Shown here in pieces: positions 41,101 through 49,086 of a stretch of 64,000 nt of DNA; the first letter of the stretch is position 1, and each line of letters begins with the position of its first letter. The notes beneath the pieces are model-generated. The model made no database searches, was not told where the DNA came from, and saw only the letters and a program-made list of their open reading frames with translations. Made by a program: the position numbers and the translations under genes. This DNA comes from Alcanivorax hongdengensis A-11-3 (GTDB lineage Bacteria; Pseudomonadota; Gammaproteobacteria; Pseudomonadales; Alcanivoracaceae). The stretch spans positions 62,001-126,000 of the forward strand of contig NZ_AMRJ01000004.1 in NCBI RefSeq assembly GCF_000300995.1, given 5' to 3'.

Positions 41101-41652
41101 ATCGGCTTCAGCCTCTACATGGAAATGCTGGAACAGGCGGTGGAGGCCCTGAAACGCGGCGAACAGCCGGACGTGGAAAAACCGCTCAGCGGCGGCCCGG
41201 AGGTGAACCTGCGCATCCCGGCGCTGATCCCGGAAGACTACCTGCCGGATGTGTTCGGCCGCCTAACGCTCTACAAGCGCATCGCCGGCTGCAAGACCCG
41301 CGACGGCCTGAAAGAACTGCAGGTGGAAATGATCGACCGCTTCGGCCTGCTACCCGAACCGGTGAAGAACCTGTTTGCGGTCACCGAACTGCGCCAGCAG
41401 GCCGAACGCCTGGGGATTACCCGACTGGATGCTCACGCCGGTGGCGGCAAACTGGAATTCGGCGAGCGCACACCGGTGGACCCGCTGACCATCGTCAAAC
41501 TGGTGCAGTCGGGCCCCAATCGCTACAAACTGGAAGGCGCCAACGCCCTGCGCTTTGTGGAAGACAGCGAAACCGCGCTGGAGCGCATCGAGGTGGTGGA
41601 CGCCCTGCTCAAACGGCTGGCGGCCCAGAGCATCAGGCGCGACAGCGCCTGA
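38176..41652 (+). CDS. mfd: Transcription-repair coupling factor Mfd
   Basis: The 1158 residues match E. coli (1148). The start is ATG 38176; an upstream in-frame TTG is rejected. The UvrB-homology module fills the N-terminus, followed by the RNA polymerase-interaction domain (about 490-560, VVHLEHGVGRYLGL). The SF2 translocase has Walker A GDVGFGKTE and the DEEHRFG box. The C-terminal TRCF domain closes the protein. It removes RNA polymerase stalled at lesions and recruits UvrA. Confidence 0.97.
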   Translation: MKLLPDSALFPTGREHYRDWAGLSSGSMAAVLAELARSQDHLIVVMAPNTSRAQQLADSLGFYLDGGADGKEAVPVMLFPDWETLPYDLFSPHQDIISDRIRVLHRLPDTHKGILVVPVNTLMQRLAPPLHITGNSFLLTVGDTFDMEATRQRLVACGYRQRDNVYEHGEFAVRGAIMDIYPMGAEQPFRIELFDDEIESLRLFEAESQRSTGKVDDITLLPAAEFPLSAEGIARFRTAFRDTFDVDTRQVPLYQDVSDGLAAPGLEYYLPLFFEHMASLFDYLPDDVRLVELADCQQATEHFWEDVQQRYESRRHDIHRPILAPWQLFLRPEELGAALKQHPRARQNESSQALHFDVAPMPALTADVRANNPLSLLHTFADAHPDTRILICAETAGRREALLELMQKIGIQPAMKDSWADFIARPERWSLTRGELDAGFHAPDHQLLVVTENDLYGERVLQRRRRKSSSDDGAAEQAFRSLGELTVGAPVVHLEHGVGRYLGLTHMEVDRQQHEFLLLEYSGGDKLYVPVSSLHLISRYGGGDTAPLNKLGTEQWSKARQKAAEKIHDVAAELLNTYARREAREGRQFDVDMSDYERFSATFPFEETPDQQAAIASVIADMQANRPMDRLVCGDVGFGKTEVAMRAAFVAVENQTQVAVLVPTTLLAQQHYESFSDRFADWPVNIEVLSRFRSAKEKTQVLERLKAGKVDILVGTHQLLQESVSFHNLGLIIVDEEHRFGVRHKERLKQMRAECDILTLTATPIPRTLNMAMSGMRDISIIATPPQKRLSVKTFVQQHNDTAIKEALLRELLRGGQVYYLHNDIDTMEKTAADIRKLVPDARVGIAHGQMRERELEAVMSDFYHRRFNVLVCTTIIETGIDVPSANTIIIDRADKLGLAQLHQLRGRVGRSHHQAYAYLITPSPKVMTKDALKRLEAIEQATDLGAGFMLASQDLEIRGAGELLGEEQHGNIETIGFSLYMEMLEQAVEALKRGEQPDVEKPLSGGPEVNLRIPALIPEDYLPDVFGRLTLYKRIAGCKTRDGLKELQVEMIDRFGLLPEPVKNLFAVTELRQQAERLGITRLDAHAGGGKLEFGERTPVDPLTIVKLVQSGPNRYKLEGANALRFVEDSETALERIEVVDALLKRLAAQSIRRDSA

Positions 41653-41773
41653 CCCCAGAGGCGCCCGCCTAAAATCGCATTGCCGGTGAATTCGGCGGGC
41701 ATACCCGCTATAGTCCCCGGCTGGATGTACCGTCCCGCCATGGCGTGACGGTCGTAGTATGAAGGAGTTCCGG

Positions 41774-42367
41774 ATGATCCGTGCGTTACTGCTTGCCGTT
41801 CTGACCCTGCTCGCCAGCCCGGCCCTGGCAGAAAAGTGGTACCAGGTAGAAGTGCTGGTGTTTGCCCGCCAGAACAGCATCAGCGATGAGTTGTGGCCGC
41901 TCAACCTGCAACCGCGCTACGACAGCCAGGCCATCAGCCTGGCTGACCCCATGGGCACCGGAGCCGACCAGGATGCCTTCGGCCGTGGCGCCTGGCAGCC
42001 GCTGCCGGAAGACGACAGGATTCTTCGCTACATGCTCGAGCGCATGGAAGGCACCGGCAAATACCGGGAGCTTTTCCACAAGGCCTGGCGCCAGCCGATT
42101 GGCGACAAGGCCGAAACCCGCCCGGTCTACATCCAGGGCGGCCAGCAGATCCCCACCGAAGATGGCACGGTGCCGGAACTGGAAGGCACCCTGCACTTCA
42201 GCCTGCAACGCTACCTGCACGTGGACCCGCGCATCTGGTTTCTGGCTCAGAGCAACGGCCAGAAATACTACGTGGATATCAACCAGAGCCGGCGCATGGA
42301 AAGCAAGACGGTCTATTACTTCGACCACCCCAAATTCGGCATGCTGATTCGCCTGACACCGTATTGA
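41774..42367 (+). CDS. csiV: Peptidoglycan-binding protein CsiV
   Basis: The protein has 197 residues from ATG 41774, with GAAGGAG 7 nt upstream; the ATG at 41759 overlaps that ribosome site. The signal peptide ends at SPALA-EKW. The mature protein begins KWYQVEVLVFARQ and has GTLHFSLQRYLHVD and RRMESKTVYYFDHPKFGMLI, typical of CsiV. It is periplasmic. It follows mfd, as in Pseudomonas, across a 121-bp gap with a weak -10 (TATAGT, 41709). Confidence 0.88.
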   Translation: MIRALLLAVLTLLASPALAEKWYQVEVLVFARQNSISDELWPLNLQPRYDSQAISLADPMGTGADQDAFGRGAWQPLPEDDRILRYMLERMEGTGKYRELFHKAWRQPIGDKAETRPVYIQGGQQIPTEDGTVPELEGTLHFSLQRYLHVDPRIWFLAQSNGQKYYVDINQSRRMESKTVYYFDHPKFGMLIRLTPY

Positions 42368-42403
42368 TCCAGTCACAATGCCAGAATGAAAAATGCCAAC
42401 ATG

Positions 42404-42430
42404 AAAAAGGCCGCTGACGCGGCCTTTTTT
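42404..42430 (+). terminator. Intrinsic terminator after csiV
   Basis: The stem GGCCGC/GCGGCC with loop TGAC is preceded by five A and followed by six T. It may also serve the convergent gene ending at 42450. Confidence 0.9.
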
Positions 42431-42449
42431 GCTTTCCGGGTTCCAATAC

Positions 42450-43433
42450 TCAATGGGAATGATGGGCATGCCCCGCCCGGGCCACTGACTCGCCCCGCTC
42501 GGGCTGCCAATAGACCACACCGGAGATCGGCACGGTTTTGCCGGCCAGGGTCACCGGAATCTGCCAGTGATCGAGCACGGCACGCCGGCCCTGACGCACC
42601 ACCGCCGACGGCGGGTAGCGCGAGGCATGGGCCGCCCGGGGTTCTGTCCAGGTGTAACGGGGCACATCGGCCACCTTCACCCAGCGCGGCGGCACCAGAT
42701 CATTACGCTGCGAAGCCTCCCGGGCGTTGACGAAACTGCCCTGCGGGCCGATTCGCAAATAGGGCATGCCCTGGCCATCCATCACCAGCAGCGGCTGGTC
42801 GCGGCGGTTTTCCACCAGCAGTGCCGGCACCGTTCCCGGCGCCAGGCTGACGGTGACACCTTCCAGCGGCTGAGCCGCAGACGTCAGCCGGGAAAACATC
42901 ACGCCGCGGGGCAAGGGCTCATAGCGGAACTGGCCCTGCAGGCGGGTCTCGGTATCTCCCACACGCACCGGCACGGACCAGCCAGCAATGGACGCCGGCT
43001 GGCCGGCATCCTTTACCGCATGGGGTACGGTCACTCCCTCCGTCCGAAGGCGCGGGTCGAACCAGCCCCAGTGCGGCTCCCGCTGGACCTTGACCCAATG
43101 CGCCGATGCCGTCTGACTGACCCCCTGTGGCAATGGCACGCCACGGGCGGCGCTCTGGGTGCGATACCAGGCCGGGCTGCGCACGTCCGCATAGACCCCG
43201 TCACGGGCAATGCGCACAAAGGCCCGGCCCTGTTCATCCAGTACCGTCAGCGGCGCCTTGCCATGGTTTGCCACCACCAGCTGCGGGGCAACGGTGGTCT
43301 GCACCTGGACCTGTATGTCCGCCATTGGCGCCGGCAGTGGGTCCAGTCTCACTTTCACGGCACTGGCCTCTGGCCCGTGGGCCCAGGCGGCGGTGGTCAT
43401 CAGCAGTACCAGACCGGCCATCCATGCTCTCAT
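42450..43433 (-). CDS. Secreted duplicated protein coupled to a copper-radical oxidase
   Basis: The 327-residue protein has a signal peptide ending AAWA, so the mature chain should begin HGPEAS with an N-terminal His. The sequence is an internal duplication. About 45-140 (LVVANHGKAPLTVLDEQGRAFVRI, split around HWVKV) resembles about 210-300 (LLVENRRDQPLLVMDGQGMPYLRI, around RWVKV). The C-terminus is His-rich (AGHAHHSH). Its ATG overlaps the oxidase stop as ATGA. A role in copper delivery or oxidase maturation is inferred from the His residues and coupling. No named family is recognised. Confidence 0.78.
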   Translation of the reverse strand: MRAWMAGLVLLMTTAAWAHGPEASAVKVRLDPLPAPMADIQVQVQTTVAPQLVVANHGKAPLTVLDEQGRAFVRIARDGVYADVRSPAWYRTQSAARGVPLPQGVSQTASAHWVKVQREPHWGWFDPRLRTEGVTVPHAVKDAGQPASIAGWSVPVRVGDTETRLQGQFRYEPLPRGVMFSRLTSAAQPLEGVTVSLAPGTVPALLVENRRDQPLLVMDGQGMPYLRIGPQGSFVNAREASQRNDLVPPRWVKVADVPRYTWTEPRAAHASRYPPSAVVRQGRRAVLDHWQIPVTLAGKTVPISGVVYWQPERGESVARAGHAHHSH

Positions 43434-45895
43434 GGTGCCTCCTGATAACTGGCCAGGGCCAACGGCGTGGGCAGGGAGACATGCACCGGCGCCGATACGG
43501 ACGGCACGATCATGCCGGAGCCATCTTCAGCCATGCGGTTGACGAACAGCATGTAATGGCCCGCCGGCGCCACCGCCGGATTACCCGGTACCTGCACCGA
43601 CAGGGAATGGGCACCGGCCACCGTAAACGGCAACACCACGGTACGCTGGTCACCGTCCACCAGATGGGTGGTGGCGGTACGGCGAACCAGCAACACCTGA
43701 TGAATGGCCCCGGCATCATCCACCTTCACGGTGATGCGATCGCCATGGTTGACCTGGGTGGGGGCCTGCTCGATCACCGGCCGGCTCTTGAACACATAGG
43801 GCGGGCTGTAAACCTCGAAGGACGGGTCACGGCCATCGTTGGGAGACAGTCCCAGACTCTCCAGGTTGAGGCTGAACAGGTAAGCCGTATTGATCGGCGC
43901 ATGCCCCCCGATCAGCACCCGACCATCGGGCAACAGCAAGGCGGTGTTGTGATAGGTACGCGGATGCAGGGAGGTGGCCATGGGCTGCCAGCTCTCACTG
44001 ACCGGATCAAAACGCTCGCTCAGACGCACCGGCACATCCAGCCCGGGCAATACCACCCCGTCACGGTTACCGCCATTGAAAGCCATCACCGAGCCGTCCG
44101 GTAGCAACACGCCATAGGGGTACCAGCGCGGGCCACTGAAATTGCCGACGATACGGGAGGAGTAGCGCATGCCACTGACCGTGTCATCGCCATCCACCCC
44201 CACTTCCACGGTATCAATGCGTCCGTTGGGCACGGCCAGATAGCTGCCCGGGCTGGTGGCTGCCACCAGGCCCAGCACGCCGCCGGCGGTGAGGAACTCG
44301 GCCTTGTGATACTGGCCATTGTCATCCGGCTTTAGGGGCATCATCACTGAAAAGGTGGAACCCCGGAAACCGGCACCCAGCACCCGGTTGACCACCTGTG
44401 GGTCGGTCACATCGCCCAGCAGGTTCTCCACCTGGGTCAGGCTGTCCAGCGGTTTGTTGAGCAGATTCTCCAGCAGGCCGGCCGTGCTCTGGTTCAGGTC
44501 ACTGAGCAAATCCGGGTTGGTCAGGGTCAGCGCCGAGGTCAGGCGCTCCAGCGACAGCTGGTTGAGCTGCACATTGAGGCCCGCATAGCCCAGATCATTC
44601 CAGCGCTGGGTTTTCGGGTTGTAGGCCGACACCACATTCCACTGGGCCTGGTTATAGGACTGGCCGAAGGGATTGAAGGCCTGGCCGCCGGCGTTGTAGA
44701 GCACCTGACCGTTGGGCAGCAGGTGCAGGCGCGGGAACAGTGGCAGGGATTTGTCCGCAGTGTGCAAGGTGCCGACTTGCTCGCCGTTCTCGGTCCAGTT
44801 ACCGGTATCAAGATGGTAGGTCTCGCTGATGCGCACGTTATCCGCTGATTGCAGCAGGTCCGCCAGGCCATTGACCGGGTCCTCGCCGGTGAGCAGGTTA
44901 CCGGTGTAGACCGGCTTGAGCAGCTTGGTCACGCCGCTGGCCACAAATACATCGCCATCGGCCAGCGTCACCAGAGTCGGGTACCAGCGCCCCTGGCTCA
45001 TGTGACCGGTCTGGGTCCAGGAATTGTCATCGGGGTTAAAGATGCGGGCATCCTTGAGCCCTTCCAGTTCCGCCACACCGATGTCGTCAGGCACACCCAG
45101 GCGGCCAAAGTTGCTGGGCAGCGGGAATTCGGCATCAAAGTCGCTGAGCACGTCCCGCGCCTGGGGGAATACCGCGCCCAGGGACGGTTCGGTGTAATAG
45201 TCCGTACCGCCCACCGCCATGATGCGACCATCCGCCAGTGCCACCAGGTCGGCACAGAACAGCGCCCCGTCATTACCGGCGGTGCTTTCCGCATCGGTGA
45301 GCTGTTTACCGGGCAGCAGCGTTTCGCTGTCGTTACCATCCACATTGGCGCCACCGCTCAGGGGCGACGGGCGCTGCCAGGAGGGCTGGTCCACCGGACC
45401 GGCCGGGCCCAGGCTCAGCACCCGGGTCTGGTCATCCACCGAGACGAAACCGAATTCGGCCACGATGGACAGTTCCACATTCTCGGTCCCCTCCAGGGCA
45501 TTGAAGTACACCAGACGGTCATCGGGCAGCAGTGCCACGGAACCGGCGGTGGGCTTGCAGCGGAAATCATTTTCCGCGTCCTTGATGCACTTGTCGTCGG
45601 TGGTGACCACCTTGAGTTGATCACCGGTGGTGGAGTCGCTGTAGCGGATGGTCGGCTCGGCAAAAGGCCCGCTGAATTTACCGATGCGGCATTCTTCGCC
45701 CACACAGCGATAATCCCGCCCGGCAAAGGACGCGGCATCCGGGGGCGGAGCCGGCGCCATGGGGTCCGCCGCCCGGGGCTCCTGTGCATTGTTCGTGCTG
45801 GACACCGGGGTGGCGTTGCCGCCACCGCCACCACCGCAAGCCACCAGCAAGACGGACGCTGCCGCCAGGCTGGCCAGCTTATTAAACGCTTTCAT
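43430..45895 (-). CDS. Galactose oxidase / glyoxal oxidase-like copper-radical oxidase (DUF1929), lipoprotein
   Basis: The 821-residue protein has a lipobox LLVAC at about residue 20, followed by a glycine run. A kelch-type propeller holds the expected copper and radical residues. These are Cys214 (LFCADLV) and Tyr305 (GRWYPTLV) for the thioether cross-link, Tyr648-His649 (RTYHNTALLLPDGRV) and His744 (TTHLVDGDQR). The DUF1929 domain at about 690-820 begins EVYSPPYVFKSRP. It should oxidise an alcohol or aldehyde to give H2O2 at the cell surface. The substrate is unknown. A long insertion separates Cys214 and Tyr305 compared with glyoxal oxidase. Confidence 0.88.
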   Translation of the reverse strand: MKAFNKLASLAAASVLLVACGGGGGGNATPVSSTNNAQEPRAADPMAPAPPPDAASFAGRDYRCVGEECRIGKFSGPFAEPTIRYSDSTTGDQLKVVTTDDKCIKDAENDFRCKPTAGSVALLPDDRLVYFNALEGTENVELSIVAEFGFVSVDDQTRVLSLGPAGPVDQPSWQRPSPLSGGANVDGNDSETLLPGKQLTDAESTAGNDGALFCADLVALADGRIMAVGGTDYYTEPSLGAVFPQARDVLSDFDAEFPLPSNFGRLGVPDDIGVAELEGLKDARIFNPDDNSWTQTGHMSQGRWYPTLVTLADGDVFVASGVTKLLKPVYTGNLLTGEDPVNGLADLLQSADNVRISETYHLDTGNWTENGEQVGTLHTADKSLPLFPRLHLLPNGQVLYNAGGQAFNPFGQSYNQAQWNVVSAYNPKTQRWNDLGYAGLNVQLNQLSLERLTSALTLTNPDLLSDLNQSTAGLLENLLNKPLDSLTQVENLLGDVTDPQVVNRVLGAGFRGSTFSVMMPLKPDDNGQYHKAEFLTAGGVLGLVAATSPGSYLAVPNGRIDTVEVGVDGDDTVSGMRYSSRIVGNFSGPRWYPYGVLLPDGSVMAFNGGNRDGVVLPGLDVPVRLSERFDPVSESWQPMATSLHPRTYHNTALLLPDGRVLIGGHAPINTAYLFSLNLESLGLSPNDGRDPSFEVYSPPYVFKSRPVIEQAPTQVNHGDRITVKVDDAGAIHQVLLVRRTATTHLVDGDQRTVVLPFTVAGAHSLSVQVPGNPAVAPAGHYMLFVNRMAEDGSGMIVPSVSAPVHVSLPTPLALASYQEAP

Positions 45896-46169
45896 GGCCC
45901 TCTCCCACTGTCATTGATTGTCATGGTTATGGGGTGCTGTCTGACTCGGATGGCAAGCACCCGAGGCCAGTGTGCGCCGATAACGGCAGCGGAAAGTGAT
46001 GACCGCCGGCAGTCTTACCACAAGACGACAGTTGGATACGCAGGCGCATTAAGGCCTTACAACGACGCATCCAAAGCTTCACGCAGAAAAGACAGGGGAA
46101 ACGGAATGGGGGAAAGTGTTACTCGCGAGAAACGAGCCGGCCAGAGACTGGGCCTCCGGCCGGCGGGTG

Positions 46170-46466
46170 TCAGTGCACGCTCTCGGTGGGCCTGAGCACA
46201 AAGCGGCCACCGGCATCGAAGAGCGCCATGGGGTGAATGGTGTCGGCGCTGCGCAGGCTGCGCATTTCTTCCAGGGACGTAAAGCGGTGAGCCCAGGCCG
46301 GATGATCGGTGCGGAAACCGGCCTCATCCGGGTGATCCAGCCCACCGAACGCCAGAATTTCATCGGACGAATCGAACAGGGCCACATAACCCAGAAAACG
46401 GGGCGTCATCGCCGCTGACGATCTGGCAGGGTAAATGGGGTCAAGACGCCGGGGGTTTTTCGCCAT
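46170..46466 (-). CDS. Small hypothetical protein (98 aa)
   Basis: The ORF has a strong ribosome site (GGAGG, 7 nt before the ATG at 46466). The product begins MAKNPRRLDPIYPARS and contains FLGYVALFDSSDEILAFGG and MALFDAGGRFVLRP. These may be two similar strands-turn units. It has no signal or membrane segment, and I do not recognise a family. The gap to the oxidase gene (45896-46169) shows no other gene and no clear promoter. Confidence 0.7.
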   Translation of the reverse strand: MAKNPRRLDPIYPARSSAAMTPRFLGYVALFDSSDEILAFGGLDHPDEAGFRTDHPAWAHRFTSLEEMRSLRSADTIHPMALFDAGGRFVLRPTESVH

Positions 46467-46588
46467 GATCTAGCCTCCATATCGGACAAGGCGCTGTCAG
46501 ATTAGCGCCCTGCCTGATAAGAGTCACTGCAGGGTAAACAGGTTCCCGCTTTTTGATTGTGCCCTGCTCCGGTATGGCCGCCGTGGAA

Positions 46589-47308
46589 TCAGACGTTTTC
46601 CACGTTGTGATAAACGTTCTGGACATCGTCCAGGTCATTGAGCATGCCCAGGAATTTCTCGAACAGCTCCAGATCATCCCCCTCCACCGTGGTGTAGGCA
46701 TGGGGAATAAACTGGATCTCCTCCACATCGAAATCGATACCTTCTATCGCCGCCGCGAGCGCCTGACGGGCCTTGGCAAACTCGGTATTGGGGGTGAACA
46801 CGGTCAGCATGCCGTCTTCGTTTTCGATATCGGTGACATCCACGTCCGCGTCCATCAATGCTTCCAGCACCGCATCCTCGTCATCGTGGGCAAAACGGAA
46901 AATCGCCGCATGGTCGAACATGTGCGCCACGGTGCCCTGGGTGCCGATCTTGCACTTGGTCTTGGTAAAGGCCACGCGCACATCGCCGAAAGTGCGGTTG
47001 GGGTTGTCGGTGAGGCACTCGATGATGGCCATGCAGCCACCGGGGCCATAGCCCTCGTAGCGGGCTGGCGCGAAATCTTCGCCACCGCCGCCCTTGGCCT
47101 TGTCGATGGCCTTGTCGATCACATGGCCGGGCACCTGGTCTTTCTTGGCCCGGTCAATCAGGCTGCGCAGCGCCAGGTTGGCACTCGGGTCCAGCCCGCC
47201 AGCCTTGGCACAGACATAGATTTCCCGTCCGTAACGGCTGTAGACCTTGGCTTTCATGTCCGAGGTCTTGGCCATGGATTCTTTTCGGTTCTGGTAGGCG
47301 CGGCCCAT
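46589..47308 (-). CDS. YebC/PmpR-family regulator (YeeN-like)
   Basis: The 239-residue protein starts [21 protein letters not shown] and has the YebC core, with [21 protein letters not shown]-type strands and an acidic C-terminus. Family members bind DNA as regulators, or act in translation like TACO1 and relieve ribosome stalling. This type is closer to YeeN than to the RuvC-linked YebC, and no ruv gene is next to it. The 254 bp upstream to 47562 hold no recognisable feature. Confidence 0.88.
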   Translation of the reverse strand: MGRAYQNRKESMAKTSDMKAKVYSRYGREIYVCAKAGGLDPSANLALRSLIDRAKKDQVPGHVIDKAIDKAKGGGGEDFAPARYEGYGPGGCMAIIECLTDNPNRTFGDVRVAFTKTKCKIGTQGTVAHMFDHAAIFRFAHDDEDAVLEALMDADVDVTDIENEDGMLTVFTPNTEFAKARQALAAAIEGIDFDVEEIQFIPHAYTTVEGDDLELFEKFLGMLNDLDDVQNVYHNVENV

Positions 47309-47562
47309 GGGCTGATTGCTCCGGCATCAAAAGGAAACCGTGGATTCTAGGGCAAAACGTCCACAGCGCCTACGTCCGGCAAGCAGGCCCCCCTGACATC
47401 AGACAGTTTGACGGTTTCCAGGCCGATCCTGCTGTTGGCACCGATCACGATAATAATCCGATCAGCAAGTCAGGCGTGGGGCCGCTCGTCAGCCTGATTT
47501 ATCCCTCGGCCCCTCCTTGCTGTTTGCAATCCTGGCCATTATGACGCGATAGCGTCTAACCG

Positions 47563-48558
47563 CTACTGATGGACTGTCATTCGGCGTTGAAGAGGCTGCC
47601 AGCGAAAATCGAACATGAAGGCCAGCAAGGGGCCGCACTGGAACCCGGAGCAGGCATAAAAAGCCATGTCCCCCAGCGGCATACCTAACAGCCGCCAGCG
47701 TGAGTACAGCCCGGGTTGCCAGCTCTGATCCACCCAGTGCGGGCTCAGCCAGGCCAGTAGCCAGAACACCGGCAGGGTCACGGCCACCATCAGGGCGCCG
47801 CTGACCAGCGCCTCCGGCCACAGATCCGGCCGCCGCCAGAGCAGATAGCTGCCACCGGCCAGCATGCCCGCAGCGCAGGCCACCGAGGAATGGACTTGCA
47901 GGGCCCACACGCCCCACACCACCAGTAGCGATAACAACAAAAAGGGCACCATGCGCATCAGTGCCCGAGCGCAATCGCTCATGGAGGTTGAATGCGGGCG
48001 ACGCCCACTGCGGCGGCGGACCAGGGCCGGGTAAATGGCCACCACAATGCCGATATGGGCAAAGGTCAGCAGGATGTCCTCCGGCCAGGGTTGCGCTGTG
48101 AAAGCGCCCGGCGGGTGCCACCAGTCATGCAGAAACCAGAGCTGTTGCCCCAGCAGGCTGCTGAAAAACCCCTTGCATGCTCAGCCTTTCAGGCTGGCTC
48201 GTAATCTAGGCGCAATTTTGAAGGTGTGTGTCCACCCATCGAGAAATTGCAACAACGAGTACGGGCCAGCCTGGAAGGCCCGGAGGGCGTGGCCTGAAGC
48301 GCACATCTGCTGCGCCTTGCCTCTAGGAAAGGGAGCCACCCTGACCGTCGAGACAAGACACAACAGCTGCACGCTTCAGGCCACGCTGAGTACGCAAGGG
48401 GTTTTTCAGCAGCCTGCCAGCGGGCCCAACCCGCAGAACAGCACGCCCCCGACCAGCATGACCACCCGCACAAAGGGTTCGCTGACCGCGAACAACAGGG
48501 CCCAGATGCCCAGATAAAGCAGGCCGGCGGTGAGATAGCCGTGGCTGACATCAATCAT
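47563..48558 (-). pseudogene. Polytopic membrane-protein gene interrupted by a MITE-like element
   Basis: The gene starts at ATG 48558 with GGGAGG upstream and reads MIDVSHGYLTAGLLYLG for 46 codons to 48421. The insertion then brings a stop, giving a 50-residue stub. Deleting 48154-48416 plus one CCAG copy (267 bp) joins codons as GLGP-LGQQLWFLHDWW. The frame stays open to 47563, giving 242 residues with about six or seven membrane helices. The C-terminal part has GMPLGDMAFYACSGFQCG. I do not assign a function. The 3' fragment keeps an in-frame start and could still be translated. Confidence 0.85.
48154..48416. mobile_element. 263-bp MITE-like nonautonomous element
   Basis: The ends are perfect inverted repeats: 48153-48176 and 48394-48417 match over 24 bp, with core GGCTGCTGAAAAACCCC. 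Both ends are flanked by CCAG (48150-48153 and 48417-48420), a likely 4-bp target duplication. Internal inverted repeats are nested inside: 15 bp perfect (48287-48301 with 48372-48386) and 12 of 13 (48191-48203 with 48260-48272). No transposase is encoded, so it must move in trans. It splits the membrane-protein gene at 47563-48558. Confidence 0.88.
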
Positions 48559-48623
48559 GGCCTGCCTCCCGAGAATTATCGGAACCCTGTTTCACAAACC
48601 GTGAAGATCCATCGCCGACCGGC

Positions 48624-48629
48624 TATAAT
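48624..48629 (+). promoter_or_regulatory. Candidate -10 element of the thioesterase gene
   Basis: A perfect TATAAT lies 35 bp before ATG 48664 with a poor -35. It also argues against the longer reading that would start at 48541. Confidence 0.45.
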
Positions 48630-48663
48630 GGCGCTCCTCCCGTTTGCATGCCCAGAGTGCCCC

Positions 48664-49080
48664 ATGGCCCGTGTTCAGCTCGATCTTCCCGAACAGTTTC
48701 TCTACGCCCACACCATCAATGTACGCATGACTGACCTTAACACTGGCAAGCATGTGGGCAATGACCAGATGATCTCGCTGCTCTCGGAGGCCCGTTACCG
48801 TTTCTTCTGTCATATCGACTACAGCCAGGAACGGATTGTGGTCACCGATCTGGTGGCCACCTATCTGGCGGAGAGTTTTGCCCAGGATGACCTGCGGTTC
48901 GAGGTGGGGTTGATGGACTTCAACAGGTATGGCGCGGACCTGATCTTCCGGGTTACCAAGCAACCCGGTGACCAGATGGTGGTACTGGCCAAACAGGGCT
49001 TCGTGTTCTTCGATCATCAGACCCATGGCGTAATGCCGGTGCCGGAAGACTTCCGCGCCCGTTTCCCTGACATCGCCTGA
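48664..49080 (+). CDS. Hot-dog fold acyl-CoA thioesterase (YbgC-like)
   Basis: From ATG 48664 the protein has 138 residues, the usual length for the family. Upstream in-frame starts precede the probable -10 element. The core has RMTDLNTGKHVGNDQMISLLSEARYRFF, corresponding to the D-x-N-H-V active-site segment, and ends with VFFDHQTHGVMPVPEDF. It should hydrolyse short or aromatic acyl-CoA esters in the cytoplasm. It stands alone and is convergent with the flavoprotein gene 6 nt away. Confidence 0.85.
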   Translation: MARVQLDLPEQFLYAHTINVRMTDLNTGKHVGNDQMISLLSEARYRFFCHIDYSQERIVVTDLVATYLAESFAQDDLRFEVGLMDFNRYGADLIFRVTKQPGDQMVVLAKQGFVFFDHQTHGVMPVPEDFRARFPDIA

Positions 49081-49086
49081 CAGGGT

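Noticed and set aside
47489..48121. A 210-residue reading on the minus strand across the broken membrane gene
   Set aside because: It is out of frame with the repaired protein and reads through the gene end; its composition is shadow-like.
47563..48558. Lycopene cyclase-type assignment of the repaired membrane protein
   Set aside because: The resemblance (GMPLGDMAFY region) is too weak to name a function without a profile search.
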